Assembly: GCA_031286245.1 (NCBI GenBank)
Contig: JAITUO010000032.1
Span: 1 to 5,587, forward strand
Direction: 5' to 3'
Length of the DNA stretch: 5,587 bases
DNA from: Coriobacteriales bacterium
GTDB lineage: Bacteria > Actinomycetota > Coriobacteriia > Coriobacteriales > UBA8131
The position numbers and the translations under genes are program-made. The notes under the pieces are model-generated. The model worked only from the letters and a program-made list of their open reading frames with translations, was not told the origin of the DNA and did not search any database. Below are positions 1 through 5,481 of this stretch, piece by piece (the stretch's first letter is position 1; every line of letters starts with the position of its first letter).

Positions 1-547
1 ATGCAGTTTCTGATGCCTCAGCGTTAGATGAGAAAGGCGTGGTATTGGTCAGCGGTTTATTGTTGTTCTGGTCGATCTCAGCCAGGGCTGTCTGAGTGTC
101 GGTTTCAGCTTTCTTATCACTGAAGATGCTGCGAACCTTGTCGGTAGCAGAAGTCAGTAGATTGAGCGGGGTATCAGCTATGGTCGAAACTTTCTTCGCT
201 GCGTTGGAAGCTACATCGGTGACATCGGTGAGATTGGCGAGTATCTGATCCGCTCGCATGATCTCGAGGTTGACGGCATCGATGGTCAAAGAGATTCTTT
301 CCATCAGTGGATCGACGCGTTTCATGGCTGGCTCGAGACTCTCAAGCAGCTCGTTTGCGTTTTTCACCGCCGGTTCCAAAGCTTCCAGAACATCGGTTGC
401 CTGCTTGATTGTCGGCTGCAAATCTTCAGCGGTATAGCGTACCCAACGCAGTGTACGGATCAGCTCAAATGCCGCGATTGCCAAAACGACCAACAGCACC
501 GCACCGGAGCCCATTAACACCATACGTAGAATATCTTCAGTAAGCAT
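1..547 (-). CDS. DUF948-type single-pass membrane protein, N-terminal part (runs off the left edge)
   Basis: I translated 182 codons from the ATG at 547-545 with no stop before the window edge, so the C-terminus is missing. The start is well fixed: a GGAGGG Shine-Dalgarno (forward 554-559) lies 6 nt upstream, and the competing ATG at 551-549 runs into a stop after four codons. The protein begins MLTEDILRMVLMGSGAVLLV and has one hydrophobic segment at about residues 9-27. A long amphipathic helical region follows, with loosely repeated blocks (LEALEPAVKNANELL, then LESLEPAMKRVDPLMERI) and a polar, Asn- and Thr-rich stretch near residues 150-182. This matches the actinobacterial DUF948 pattern: a short N-terminal anchor followed by coiled-coil-like repeats. 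The family has no settled biochemical role. In many actinobacteria it lies between rarA and alaS/ruvX; alaS would be expected beyond the left edge, which is an inference. The membrane anchor and helices are visible; the family name comes from recognition. Confidence 0.85.
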   Translation of the reverse strand, partial: MLTEDILRMVLMGSGAVLLVVLAIAAFELIRTLRWVRYTAEDLQPTIKQATDVLEALEPAVKNANELLESLEPAMKRVDPLMERISLTIDAVNLEIMRADQILANLTDVTDVASNAAKKVSTIADTPLNLLTSATDKVRSIFSDKKAETDTQTALAEIDQNNNKPLTNTTPFSSNAEASETA

Positions 548-590
548 ACATTGCCCTCCACACAGCAAATTTTGCCAGTACGTGAAAAAT

Positions 591-604
591 ACCGCCGAAG
601 CGGC
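591..604 (-). promoter_or_regulatory. Small UUCG hairpin followed by a T run in the leader of the DUF948 gene
   Basis: On the minus strand the sequence reads CCGC-TTCG-GCGG, a 4-bp GC stem (plus one G-T wobble) closing the extra-stable C(UUCG)G tetraloop. It is followed by TATTTTT. It lies between the proposed transcription start (about 614) and the Shine-Dalgarno. It could be an attenuator-like or mRNA-stabilising hairpin; the stem is short, so this is a modest call. Confidence 0.35.
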
Positions 605-620
605 TGCTTTCCGAAAAGCT

Positions 621-629
621 ATGATAGCA
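621..629 (-). promoter_or_regulatory. Probable extended -10 promoter of the DUF948 gene
   Basis: On the minus strand the motif is TGC-TATCAT: a -10 hexamer matching TATAAT at five of six bases (forward 621-626), preceded directly by the TGn extension (627-629). No good -35 lies 16-18 bp upstream, which an extended -10 can tolerate. It would start transcription near 614 and give a leader of about 67 nt. Confidence 0.45.
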
Positions 630-701
630 GATTCAACAGCTTTACCTGCTAGTGGTTGTATATGGGCTTGTATGGGTTTATGGGGGTTGTGTGAAAGATG
701 T

Positions 702-756
702 CTTGAGTAAACCTTGAGTAAACCTTAAGTAGACCTTGAGTAGACCTTGAGTAGAC
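702..756. repeat. Five tandem 11-bp direct repeats (CTTGAGTARAC)
   Basis: Five contiguous units occupy 702-712, 713-723, 724-734, 735-745 and 746-756. The first two read CTTGAGTAAAC, the third CTTAAGTAGAC, and the last two CTTGAGTAGAC. The 11-bp period is close to one helical turn, so every unit faces the same side of the DNA. Operators of OmpR-family regulators are often built from 11-bp direct repeats, for example the PHO boxes of Streptomyces, but the sequence here does not match that consensus. The array lies upstream of both divergent genes. Confidence 0.85.
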
Positions 757-984
757 CAAGCCTGCTGGAGTGTTAACAAAGTACGACAGAGCGGGTAGTA
801 TTTTTAGGTTAGATTACTAATATGTACCCTTAACAGTGTACTCACTTGTATTGCCAGTTGTGGTAAAGTGGCACTTAGGTTTCAGAAAGGCAACGGACGT
901 ATCACAGATCTGTTACAAGGTGTGGTGTTTTATCACCGCAATGGCAGCATTTCTGGTCCGTTTATGTGGCTTTGTCTACCGAAA

Positions 985-991
985 AGGGGAG
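985..991 (+). promoter_or_regulatory. Ribosome binding site that fixes the LRR gene start at 999
   Basis: The purine-rich AGGGGAG ends 7 nt before the ATG at 999. The alternative in-frame GTG at 966 would place this Shine-Dalgarno inside the coding region, has no comparable site of its own, and would add 11 residues in front of an otherwise normal signal peptide. Confidence 0.7.
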
Positions 992-998
992 ATTTGAA

Positions 999-2546
999 AT
1001 GAAGAGGCTCATAAATCCATTCACCAAGGTACTACTTTCAATCGGCTTGGCATTCAGCCTGCTGACAGCGCTGCCAACAACAGCATATGGTGCCCCACCA
1101 GGCTTAGGGGATTACGAACTGGGTGACATCTATTTTATCAACCAGATAATCGACGACAATTCCCTGAGCTGGAACAAATGGCTGGATAATGAAGCTAACC
1201 AACCAGCTGATTGGGGGACGCGGTTTGTGTGGGACAATGCGTTCCCCAAGCGTTTGATATCTATCGACCTTGAAGCTGTAGGGATAACTACCTTACCTGC
1301 TTTTCCGGATTCGTTGATCAAAATTGACTGCAGTAAAAACACAATATCAGCCTTGCCGAACCTACCCAGTGGTTTGGAAACCTTATATTGCGAAGCCTGC
1401 GATTTAGCTGCGTTGCCTGCTTTACCGGCAACTTTGAAAGCCCTCTACTGTCCAGAGAATAAGATAACTATACTGCCGGCTTTGCCAGCTGGCCTGGAAG
1501 AACTATGTTGTGCTGCAAATCAAATCACTGTATTGCCAGCTTGGTCAAATGATCTGACTCTTCTCGATTGCTCATTCAACCAGATTGCGGTTCTTCCGGC
1601 TCTGTCCAGTAATCTATTGGAACTCTACTGCCGTGAAAACAAATTGACAGTATTACCAGAGCTACCAGCTGGGCTGCTCGTGTTGGATTGTAACGATAAC
1701 CAGATAATTACGCTACCTGCCTTAAGCCCTACTCTCACTGGCTTATTTTGCAATAATAACCAGATTGCGGTACTGCCTGCTTTACCTGCAACACTGATAA
1801 ATCTTCATTGTGCAGATAATAAAATAGCTGAGCTACCCGCCTTAACTCCAGTCTTGGAAACCCTGTATTGCAATGGCAATCTTTTAACAGCATTGCCAGA
1901 CTTATCCAGTGTTTTGAAATCGCTGGACTGCAGCGACAATCAACTGATAGCCATACCCATACCTTTGCCGACCACCCTACTGTTTTTGGATATCAGTAAA
2001 AACCAAATAACCGCCCAACCTTACCCTTTGCCGGATGAGATAATTGCTTTTATGTGCAATGACAACCTGATCCAATCAATTGACACCGCTAATTGCTATA
2101 TGTTGGCCAAACTGCAGGCGTCAAATAACCCACTGGTTCAAATGAAGTTGACGTTCAATCTGACGGTTCGTGTAACCTCAGTCGGAAATGGCAAGGCAGT
2201 AGCCAATTCATTGATTATGGGTAATGGAGAGTTCTACATTAAAGCCATAGCCGTCCCACTTGCCGGTTCCAATTTCAAAGACTGGGAATATGATAATTAT
2301 CTCGAAGACGTCGTAGAAACAGGTAACCAGCTATCCTTCACGGTACCAATGTACGATAGCAATAACCTCATGGAGAGCATTATTACAGCCAATTTCGTAA
2401 CACCTCCAGTCACGCCTGATCCTGATATTCCCTCGACTCCAGGAACCGGTGATCTTTTTGCCCTGGCTGGATCAACCATCGTACTGCTTACTTCCATGCT
2501 TGGTATTTCGATGATTATCTGGAGAAAACGCCAGCTGTCTGCCTAG
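999..2546 (+). CDS. Secreted leucine-rich-repeat protein with InlB-type domain and TPGTGD cell-wall sorting signal
   Basis: This gene encodes 515 residues from the ATG at 999. Residues 1-31 form a signal peptide (MKR, a hydrophobic core, and probable cleavage at AYG|APPG). Residues 32-99 are an N-terminal cap, and 100-382 hold about fourteen leucine-rich repeats. The repeats are mostly 20 residues long with the pattern PALPAxLxxLYCxxNxIxxL, the bacterial IpaH/YopM-like short class; the last three are 21 residues and more degenerate. Residues 383-466 resemble a divergent InlB B-repeat (VRVTSVGNGKA, FKDWEYD, then SFTVPM and ITANF). A Pro/Thr linker, TPGTGD (480-485), a hydrophobic span and the tail WRKRQ follow. 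The end has the architecture of an LPxTG signal with T in place of L, so sortase anchoring to the wall is inferred. No catalytic domain is visible, unlike IpaH ligases. A binding or adhesion role at the surface is likely; the ligand is unknown. Its own terminator follows directly. Confidence 0.88.
   Translation: MKRLINPFTKVLLSIGLAFSLLTALPTTAYGAPPGLGDYELGDIYFINQIIDDNSLSWNKWLDNEANQPADWGTRFVWDNAFPKRLISIDLEAVGITTLPAFPDSLIKIDCSKNTISALPNLPSGLETLYCEACDLAALPALPATLKALYCPENKITILPALPAGLEELCCAANQITVLPAWSNDLTLLDCSFNQIAVLPALSSNLLELYCRENKLTVLPELPAGLLVLDCNDNQIITLPALSPTLTGLFCNNNQIAVLPALPATLINLHCADNKIAELPALTPVLETLYCNGNLLTALPDLSSVLKSLDCSDNQLIAIPIPLPTTLLFLDISKNQITAQPYPLPDEIIAFMCNDNLIQSIDTANCYMLAKLQASNNPLVQMKLTFNLTVRVTSVGNGKAVANSLIMGNGEFYIKAIAVPLAGSNFKDWEYDNYLEDVVETGNQLSFTVPMYDSNNLMESIITANFVTPPVTPDPDIPSTPGTGDLFALAGSTIVLLTSMLGISMIIWRKRQLSA
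1296..2144 (+). repeat. Coding leucine-rich-repeat array, about 14 units of 60-63 bp
   Basis: Eleven consecutive units are exactly 20 codons long (1296-1955) and three 21-codon units follow (1956-2144). The protein pattern is regular, but synonymous codons differ between units, so the array is diverged and not a recent DNA expansion. Most units carry Cys at position 12 and Asn at position 15. Confidence 0.85.
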
Positions 2547-2572
2547 GCTTAGAATCCTACTTATTCATAATC

Positions 2573-2603
2573 AAAGGCGGCTGAGATAATCAGCCGCCTT
2601 TTT
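2573..2603. terminator. Strong intrinsic terminator between the convergent LRR and rarA genes
   Basis: A perfect 12-bp stem (AAAGGCGGCTGA at 2573-2584, TCAGCCGCCTTT at 2590-2601) encloses a 5-nt loop (GATAA). On the plus strand it ends in a run of five T (2599-2603), a standard Rho-independent terminator 26 nt after the LRR stop. On the minus strand it lies 28 nt after the rarA stop but is followed by only three T, then GATT, so it may act in both directions with weaker activity for rarA. Confidence 0.9.
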
Positions 2604-2629
2604 GTACTTTGTAGAGATTCAGATGCGAT

Positions 2630-4057
2630 TCAGACGCCTGAGTCACTGGGCTTTTCCTCGTCGGTGGACTTGCCTGGTTTTTCTTCTTGATTCTGCATTC
2701 TAGAATCAGCTTCTGCCCGGTCGCGCTGAACAGCTTCCGAACGGTCACGCTGGACAGCTTCTGCCCGGTCACGTTGAACAGCTTCCGAACGATAGGCTTC
2801 CCAGCCACGCTCACCAGGTTGATAAAACGCGCCCTTCTCCACACCATCAGGCAGATACTGCTGATCGACGTATCCACGCTCGTCGATATGCGGATAGATG
2901 TATGGTCCATAAGTCTCTGAACCAGGACGGCGACGATCGCGTAAATGGTTAGGCACAGCACGCAGAGGTCCACCGGCGACTTCAGCGCGGGCAGAGCTGA
3001 TCGCATTGACAGCCGAGTTTGACTTGGGAGCCAACGCCATGTAGATAGCCGCCTGGCTGAGGTTGATCTGGCATTCAGGATAACCAATGCTTTCGGTGGC
3101 TTTGAAAGCTGCGTGGGCAATCAGCAAGGCCTGCGGGTCGGCATTACCGATGTCCTCACTGGCAAAGATCATAATGCGGCGGGCGATGAACTTAGGGTCT
3201 TCTCCCCCTTCAATCATCCGAGCCAGCCAGTAGACGGCAGCATCGGGGTCAGAGCCACGCATACTTTTGATGAAGGCCGAGATGATGTCGTAGTGCACGT
3301 CCCCTTTTTTGTCATAGGGCAGCAGACGACTGGGCGAGGCATCACGTACCTGGTCGCTGTCGATGTAGGTTGTGGACTGGCTGGCGGCGACCTCGGCAGC
3401 CAACTCGAGGGTGGTGAGGGCAGCGCGAGCATCTCCACCAGATAAGGTGATGATGGCTGAAGTGGCTTTTGGGCTGATGGAGAAGGCATTGTTCAATCCA
3501 CGCTGGTCAATCAATGCCTGAGCTAAAACAGTTTCGATGTCGACATCGTTTAGGGCTTTGAACTCGATGATCCGTGAACGAGAGAGCAGAGGTGTGTTGA
3601 CCTCGAAGTAGGGGTTTTCGGTAGTGGCACCGATCAGTACCAGCACTCGGTCTTCGACAGCATGCAGCAGAGCATCTTGCTGGGAACGCGAGAAGCGGTG
3701 TATTTCATCGACGAAAAGAATTGTACGCATGCCCTGCAATGTCAGTGCCTGGGTGGCGCGTTCGATGACACGTCTGAGGTCACTGACTCCGCCAGAGATG
3801 GCAGATACTTCTGTGAAATCAGCCTTGGTCATCTGGGCGATGATGCGAGCCAGGGTAGTCTTGCCAGATCCAGCTGGCCCAAACACAATGATTGAAGAGA
3901 GGCTGTCTGACTGAATGGCATTCCTTAACCAGGTACCTTCGCCGATGGCGTCAAGTTGGCCGACCAGCTCATCTAAAGTGCGGGGCCGCATACGCACAGC
4001 CAGTGGTGCCACGTTATAGAAAGCTTGGTTGTCCTGTTCTGTGAAGAGATTTGACAT
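2630..4057 (-). CDS. rarA: RarA (MgsA) AAA+ ATPase, replication-fork recombination factor
   Basis: The protein has 475 residues from the ATG at 4057, which has an AGGA Shine-Dalgarno 5 nt upstream. RarA is a DNA-dependent ATPase related to clamp-loader subunits and RuvB; it acts in the cytoplasm at stalled forks and interacts with SSB in characterised species. Visible motifs are Walker A GPAGSGKT (60-67), Walker B ILFVDEIH (113-120), sensor 1 GATTEN (143-148), the arginine-finger region SRSR (159-162) and sensor 2 GGDAR (207-211). The MgsA-type C-terminal region follows (KKGDVHYDIISAFIKSMRGS, EDIGNADP, PNHLRD, then the GYVDQQYLPD block). The family is usually 420-450 residues long; the extra length is a charged tail from about residue 423 with 8-residue repeats (EAVQRDRA/S), ending in an acidic, Lys-rich stretch. 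Longer starts at 4150 (ATG) and 4165 (GTG) are rejected because they overlap a probable promoter and 28-bp noncoding-type repeats. All catalytic motifs are intact. Confidence 0.95.
   Translation of the reverse strand: MSNLFTEQDNQAFYNVAPLAVRMRPRTLDELVGQLDAIGEGTWLRNAIQSDSLSSIIVFGPAGSGKTTLARIIAQMTKADFTEVSAISGGVSDLRRVIERATQALTLQGMRTILFVDEIHRFSRSQQDALLHAVEDRVLVLIGATTENPYFEVNTPLLSRSRIIEFKALNDVDIETVLAQALIDQRGLNNAFSISPKATSAIITLSGGDARAALTTLELAAEVAASQSTTYIDSDQVRDASPSRLLPYDKKGDVHYDIISAFIKSMRGSDPDAAVYWLARMIEGGEDPKFIARRIMIFASEDIGNADPQALLIAHAAFKATESIGYPECQINLSQAAIYMALAPKSNSAVNAISSARAEVAGGPLRAVPNHLRDRRRPGSETYGPYIYPHIDERGYVDQQYLPDGVEKGAFYQPGERGWEAYRSEAVQRDRAEAVQRDRSEAVQRDRAEADSRMQNQEEKPGKSTDEEKPSDSGV
2708..2791 (-). 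repeat. 24-bp tandem repeats encoding the RarA C-terminal tail
   Basis: Three full 24-bp units (2708-2731, 2732-2755, 2756-2779) and a partial fourth encode alternating RSEAVQRD and RAEAVQRD octapeptides. Because the period is a multiple of three, gain or loss of units would keep rarA in frame. The units are close in DNA sequence, which suggests fairly recent expansion, probably by slippage. Confidence 0.85.
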
Positions 4058-4064
4058 GGTGATC

Positions 4065-4148
4065 CTGGTTCGAGACGGTTGGCTGGTTGGTGCTGGTTCG
4101 AGGTGGTTGTTAGGTGGGTACTGGTTCGAGACGGTTGTTAAGTTGGGC
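4065..4148 (-). repeat. Three 28-bp direct repeats in the rarA leader
   Basis: Units start at 4065, 4093 and 4121 on the plus strand, each opening with CTGGTTCGAGRYGGTTG; the rest of each unit is more diverged. The exact 28-bp spacing is not a multiple of three, so the array would not be a peptide repeat if translated, which supports a noncoding leader. It lies between the proposed rarA transcription start and the rarA ATG. Confidence 0.85.
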
Positions 4149-4150
4149 AT

Positions 4151-4159
4151 ATTGTAGCA
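4151..4159 (-). promoter_or_regulatory. Probable extended -10 promoter of rarA
   Basis: On the minus strand the sequence TGC-TACAAT is an extended -10: the hexamer (forward 4151-4156) matches TATAAT at five of six bases and TGn occupies 4157-4159. No clear -35 is seen. Transcription would begin near 4144, just downstream of or at the alternative upstream start codons, leaving a leader of roughly 87 nt that contains the 28-bp repeats. Confidence 0.5.
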
Positions 4160-4366
4160 AACCACTTGTGTTCACTTCGGTGCTTTGGTGCCCACAGGTT
4201 ATTGAGTGCTGAAACACTTGTCCAAGAGTTATGTATTTCTTTGAATCAACAATGGATTGCCATTCATCCGGATCAATGCTCCTGTTCAGGTATCATTGCT
4301 GATGCTATTCTTACTTGTTGTGTAATGTTTAGGCAGTCTCTTTTCTTTGCAAATAGAAATCGCTGG

Positions 4367-4414
4367 TAATCGTTGCGAAACATGACATATGGAAAATGTT
4401 GATAATCGTTCGAA
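4367..4414 (+). promoter_or_regulatory. Probable promoter of the small membrane protein gene, overlapped by a short direct repeat
   Basis: GATAAT at 4401-4406 matches the -10 consensus at five of six bases, with a TG four bases upstream; a trustworthy -35 is not seen. The element TAATCGTTGCGAA (4367-4379) recurs as TAATCGTTCGAA (4403-4414), 36 bp downstream, and the second copy overlaps the -10. That arrangement would suit a repressor site, which is an inference. Confidence 0.35.
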
Positions 4415-4450
4415 TATAGAAGGGTGGGCAAATTGGATGCCATGGAGATT

Positions 4451-4729
4451 ATGAATGATAAACAACCTCTAAAATCGAGATGGTGGTTTTGGGCAATTGC
4501 CGTAGTCATAGTCTTTAGCCTGATAATTGCTGCTCCAAGCATCAGCAATACCATCGAAGCAATAATAAACAACACTGAACAATCAACTGAAAAAGACAAA
4601 GACAGTTCCGAGTCGCCAGGTAGTGAATACCACGGCATCACTCCGGAAATACCGGTTGTCGATCATGAATACAAAGGCATCACTCCTGAAGTACCGATTG
4701 TCGATCCTGAACATGAGACTGTCGAATAA
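4451..4729 (+). CDS. Small single-pass membrane protein with two 14-residue extracellular repeats
   Basis: Read from the ATG at 4451 the protein has 92 residues. A short basic N-terminus (MNDKQPLKSR) precedes one transmembrane segment (about 11-28, WWFWAIAVVIVFSLIIAA). A polar, charged stretch (about 40-58) and two tandem repeats, EYHGITPEIPVVDH (59-72) and EYKGITPEVPIVDP (73-86), then lead to an acidic end. The positive-inside rule puts the repeats outside the cell. The start is uncertain: GTG 4424, TTG 4433 (with AGAAGGG 8 nt upstream) and ATG 4442 are all in frame. I prefer 4451 because short basic leads before a WWFW membrane segment are common in small Gram-positive proteins, although its GGAG is only 3 nt away. 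I do not recognise a family and assign no function. No intrinsic terminator follows the stop closely. Confidence 0.65.
   Translation: MNDKQPLKSRWWFWAIAVVIVFSLIIAAPSISNTIEAIINNTEQSTEKDKDSSESPGSEYHGITPEIPVVDHEYKGITPEVPIVDPEHETVE
4625..4708 (+). repeat. Two tandem 42-bp coding repeats (14 residues each)
   Basis: Units 4625-4666 and 4667-4708 encode the core GITPE[IV]P[IV]VD. The copies differ at several bases, many of them synonymous or conservative, so the peptide pattern appears to be maintained. Confidence 0.8.
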
Positions 4730-4927
4730 AAAAACACCCGAGTATTGAACAACTGAATAGATTCTTCCAAGACAAGACAGACAGACGACAATATCGAAAG
4801 ACGAGATTGCCAGGTTCTTTCTCAGAGCGGAGATCATAGCCAGCCTACCCCTACCTACTCCAGAATTGCCCCCAATCTTCTCAGCCAAGCTTCGATAAGG
4901 CACGTAAACAGCCAATTCTCAAAAAAT

Positions 4928-5035
4928 GGCCCAAAAGTGGACTTGTGTAGTGGATAAACACCTAAATACAATTGAATTCCACTATTTTTAGGCGTTTACG
5001 CGGTAAAACCCACTACACAAGTCCACTTTTGGTAC
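4928..5035. repeat. Long inverted repeat 1 (23-bp perfect stem, inner 12-bp stem)
   Basis: Arms 4931-4953 and 5010-5032 are perfect reverse complements over 23 bp (the left arm begins CCAAAAGTGGACTTG). Inside them 4955-4966 pairs with 4987-4998 with one mismatch, which becomes a G-U pair in a minus-strand transcript. Twelve unpaired bases (4999-5009 and neighbour) bulge on the right side. On the minus strand the stem is followed after 4 nt by six T (4926-4921), terminator-like; on the plus strand it is followed by A. Confidence 0.9.
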
Positions 5036-5140
5036 AAAAAAAGCGTGTCGTGTGCAATGCACCTTGGAGTGCTCCTTGAACTATGACAATAGCAGTGCAG
5101 CTACACTAGCACTTGCTTTGTCGGAGTCAGTCAGATTTAG

Positions 5141-5182
5141 CACTTCCAATGGCAATCAAGCCACTTCCAATGTCAATCAAGC
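5141..5182. repeat. 21-bp tandem duplication
   Basis: CACTTCCAATGGCAATCAAG plus C (5141-5161) is repeated directly at 5162-5182 with one difference (G to T at the eleventh to twelfth base). No open reading frame of note uses it. Confidence 0.85.
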
Positions 5183-5229
5183 CCAGAATTGCCCAAGAAA
5201 GCCTGCTGTGCCATGAAAAGACGATAATT

Positions 5230-5355
5230 TAGCACAAAATCGCGTTCACGTACGATTTATTGTGCAGATTTCTATCGAATTTAGTCTTTTCAAGGGCTTT
5301 ATGGCCCTGATTCCAGCTCATGATCGTACGTGAACGCGATTTTGTACTATTTTTT
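5230..5355. repeat. Long inverted repeat 2 (23-bp perfect stem) ending in six T on the plus strand
   Basis: Arms 5234-5256 and 5323-5345 are perfect over 23 bp (left arm ACAAAATCGCGTTCACG and on), extended by one mismatch and three pairs to 5230/5349. Six T (5350-5355) follow directly, the geometry of a plus-strand terminator, although the 66-nt loop is very long. The loop contains a 5-bp hairpin, AGGGC/GCCCT (5293-5297, 5304-5308). Confidence 0.88.
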
Positions 5356-5481
5356 AGCGATTCTGTGGCAAGGGAGCTTGAATACACGCAAGACTGCTTG
5401 CTTGATCACCTTCATAATCACCCTATCTCCTCCACCACATGTTTCAGCCAGCCACCACATGGCTCTGTCCATACAATATGT

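Larger units (their letters stand above)
548..998. other. Divergent intergenic region between the DUF948 gene and the LRR gene (451 bp)
   Basis: No coding sequence is supported here. The left part holds the Shine-Dalgarno, a small hairpin and a probable promoter of the minus-strand DUF948 gene. The middle holds a G-rich run of loose 10-bp repeats (TATGGG units, about 661-690) followed by the 11-bp repeat array at 702-756. The right part (about 757-980) must contain the promoter of the LRR gene. I could not find a -35/-10 pair there that I trust; AT-rich stretches at 798-825 and 926-933 are possible sites. Confidence 0.6.
4058..4450. other. Divergent intergenic region between rarA and the small membrane protein gene (393 bp)
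   Basis: The left part holds the rarA leader with its 28-bp repeats and the rarA promoter. The right part (4367-4423) holds a probable plus-strand promoter overlapped by a short direct repeat, and an AGAAGGG purine run. Between about 4160 and 4360 I see no convincing gene, RNA or repeat. A plus-strand reading frame at 4166-4369 lacks a Shine-Dalgarno and has no recognisable protein pattern. Confidence 0.55.

Noticed and set aside
1130..1342. Minus-strand frames inside the LRR gene (also 2297-2497)
   Set aside because: They are antisense to a well-supported gene and show no protein features.
2590..3120. Minus-strand 176-residue frame overlapping the 3' part of rarA
   Set aside because: It overlaps rarA in another frame, has a low-complexity pattern created by the 24-bp repeats, and shows no domain. 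The same reasoning removes the frames at 2687-2920, 3113-3445, 3214-3489, 3624-3914 and 3662-3895.
4065..4137. tRNA T-arm or complete LexA (SOS) box from the repeated GGTTCGA
   Set aside because: No cloverleaf can be built around the T-arm-like sequence, and the SOS box needs TCGAAC-N4-GTTCGA, of which only the GTTCGA half is present each time.
4065..4148. CRISPR array
   Set aside because: The 28-bp units are contiguous tandem repeats without unique spacers, and no cas gene is nearby.
4058..4165. N-terminal extension of RarA from GTG 4165 or ATG 4150
   Set aside because: The extension is translated from 28-bp repeats out of phase with codons, has no RarA-like sequence, and overlaps the likely promoter; ATG 4057 has its own Shine-Dalgarno and the family-typical start MSNLFTEQ.
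4166..4369. Plus-strand 67-residue frame
   Set aside because: It lacks a Shine-Dalgarno, begins with a GTG next to the rarA promoter, and has a composition unlike the neighbouring genes.
4583..4915. Minus-strand 110-residue frame with a repeated IDNRYFRSDA motif
   Set aside because: The repeat is the antisense image of the GITPE coding repeats, and no Shine-Dalgarno or family pattern supports it. The minus frame at 4273-4641 is rejected for the same reason.
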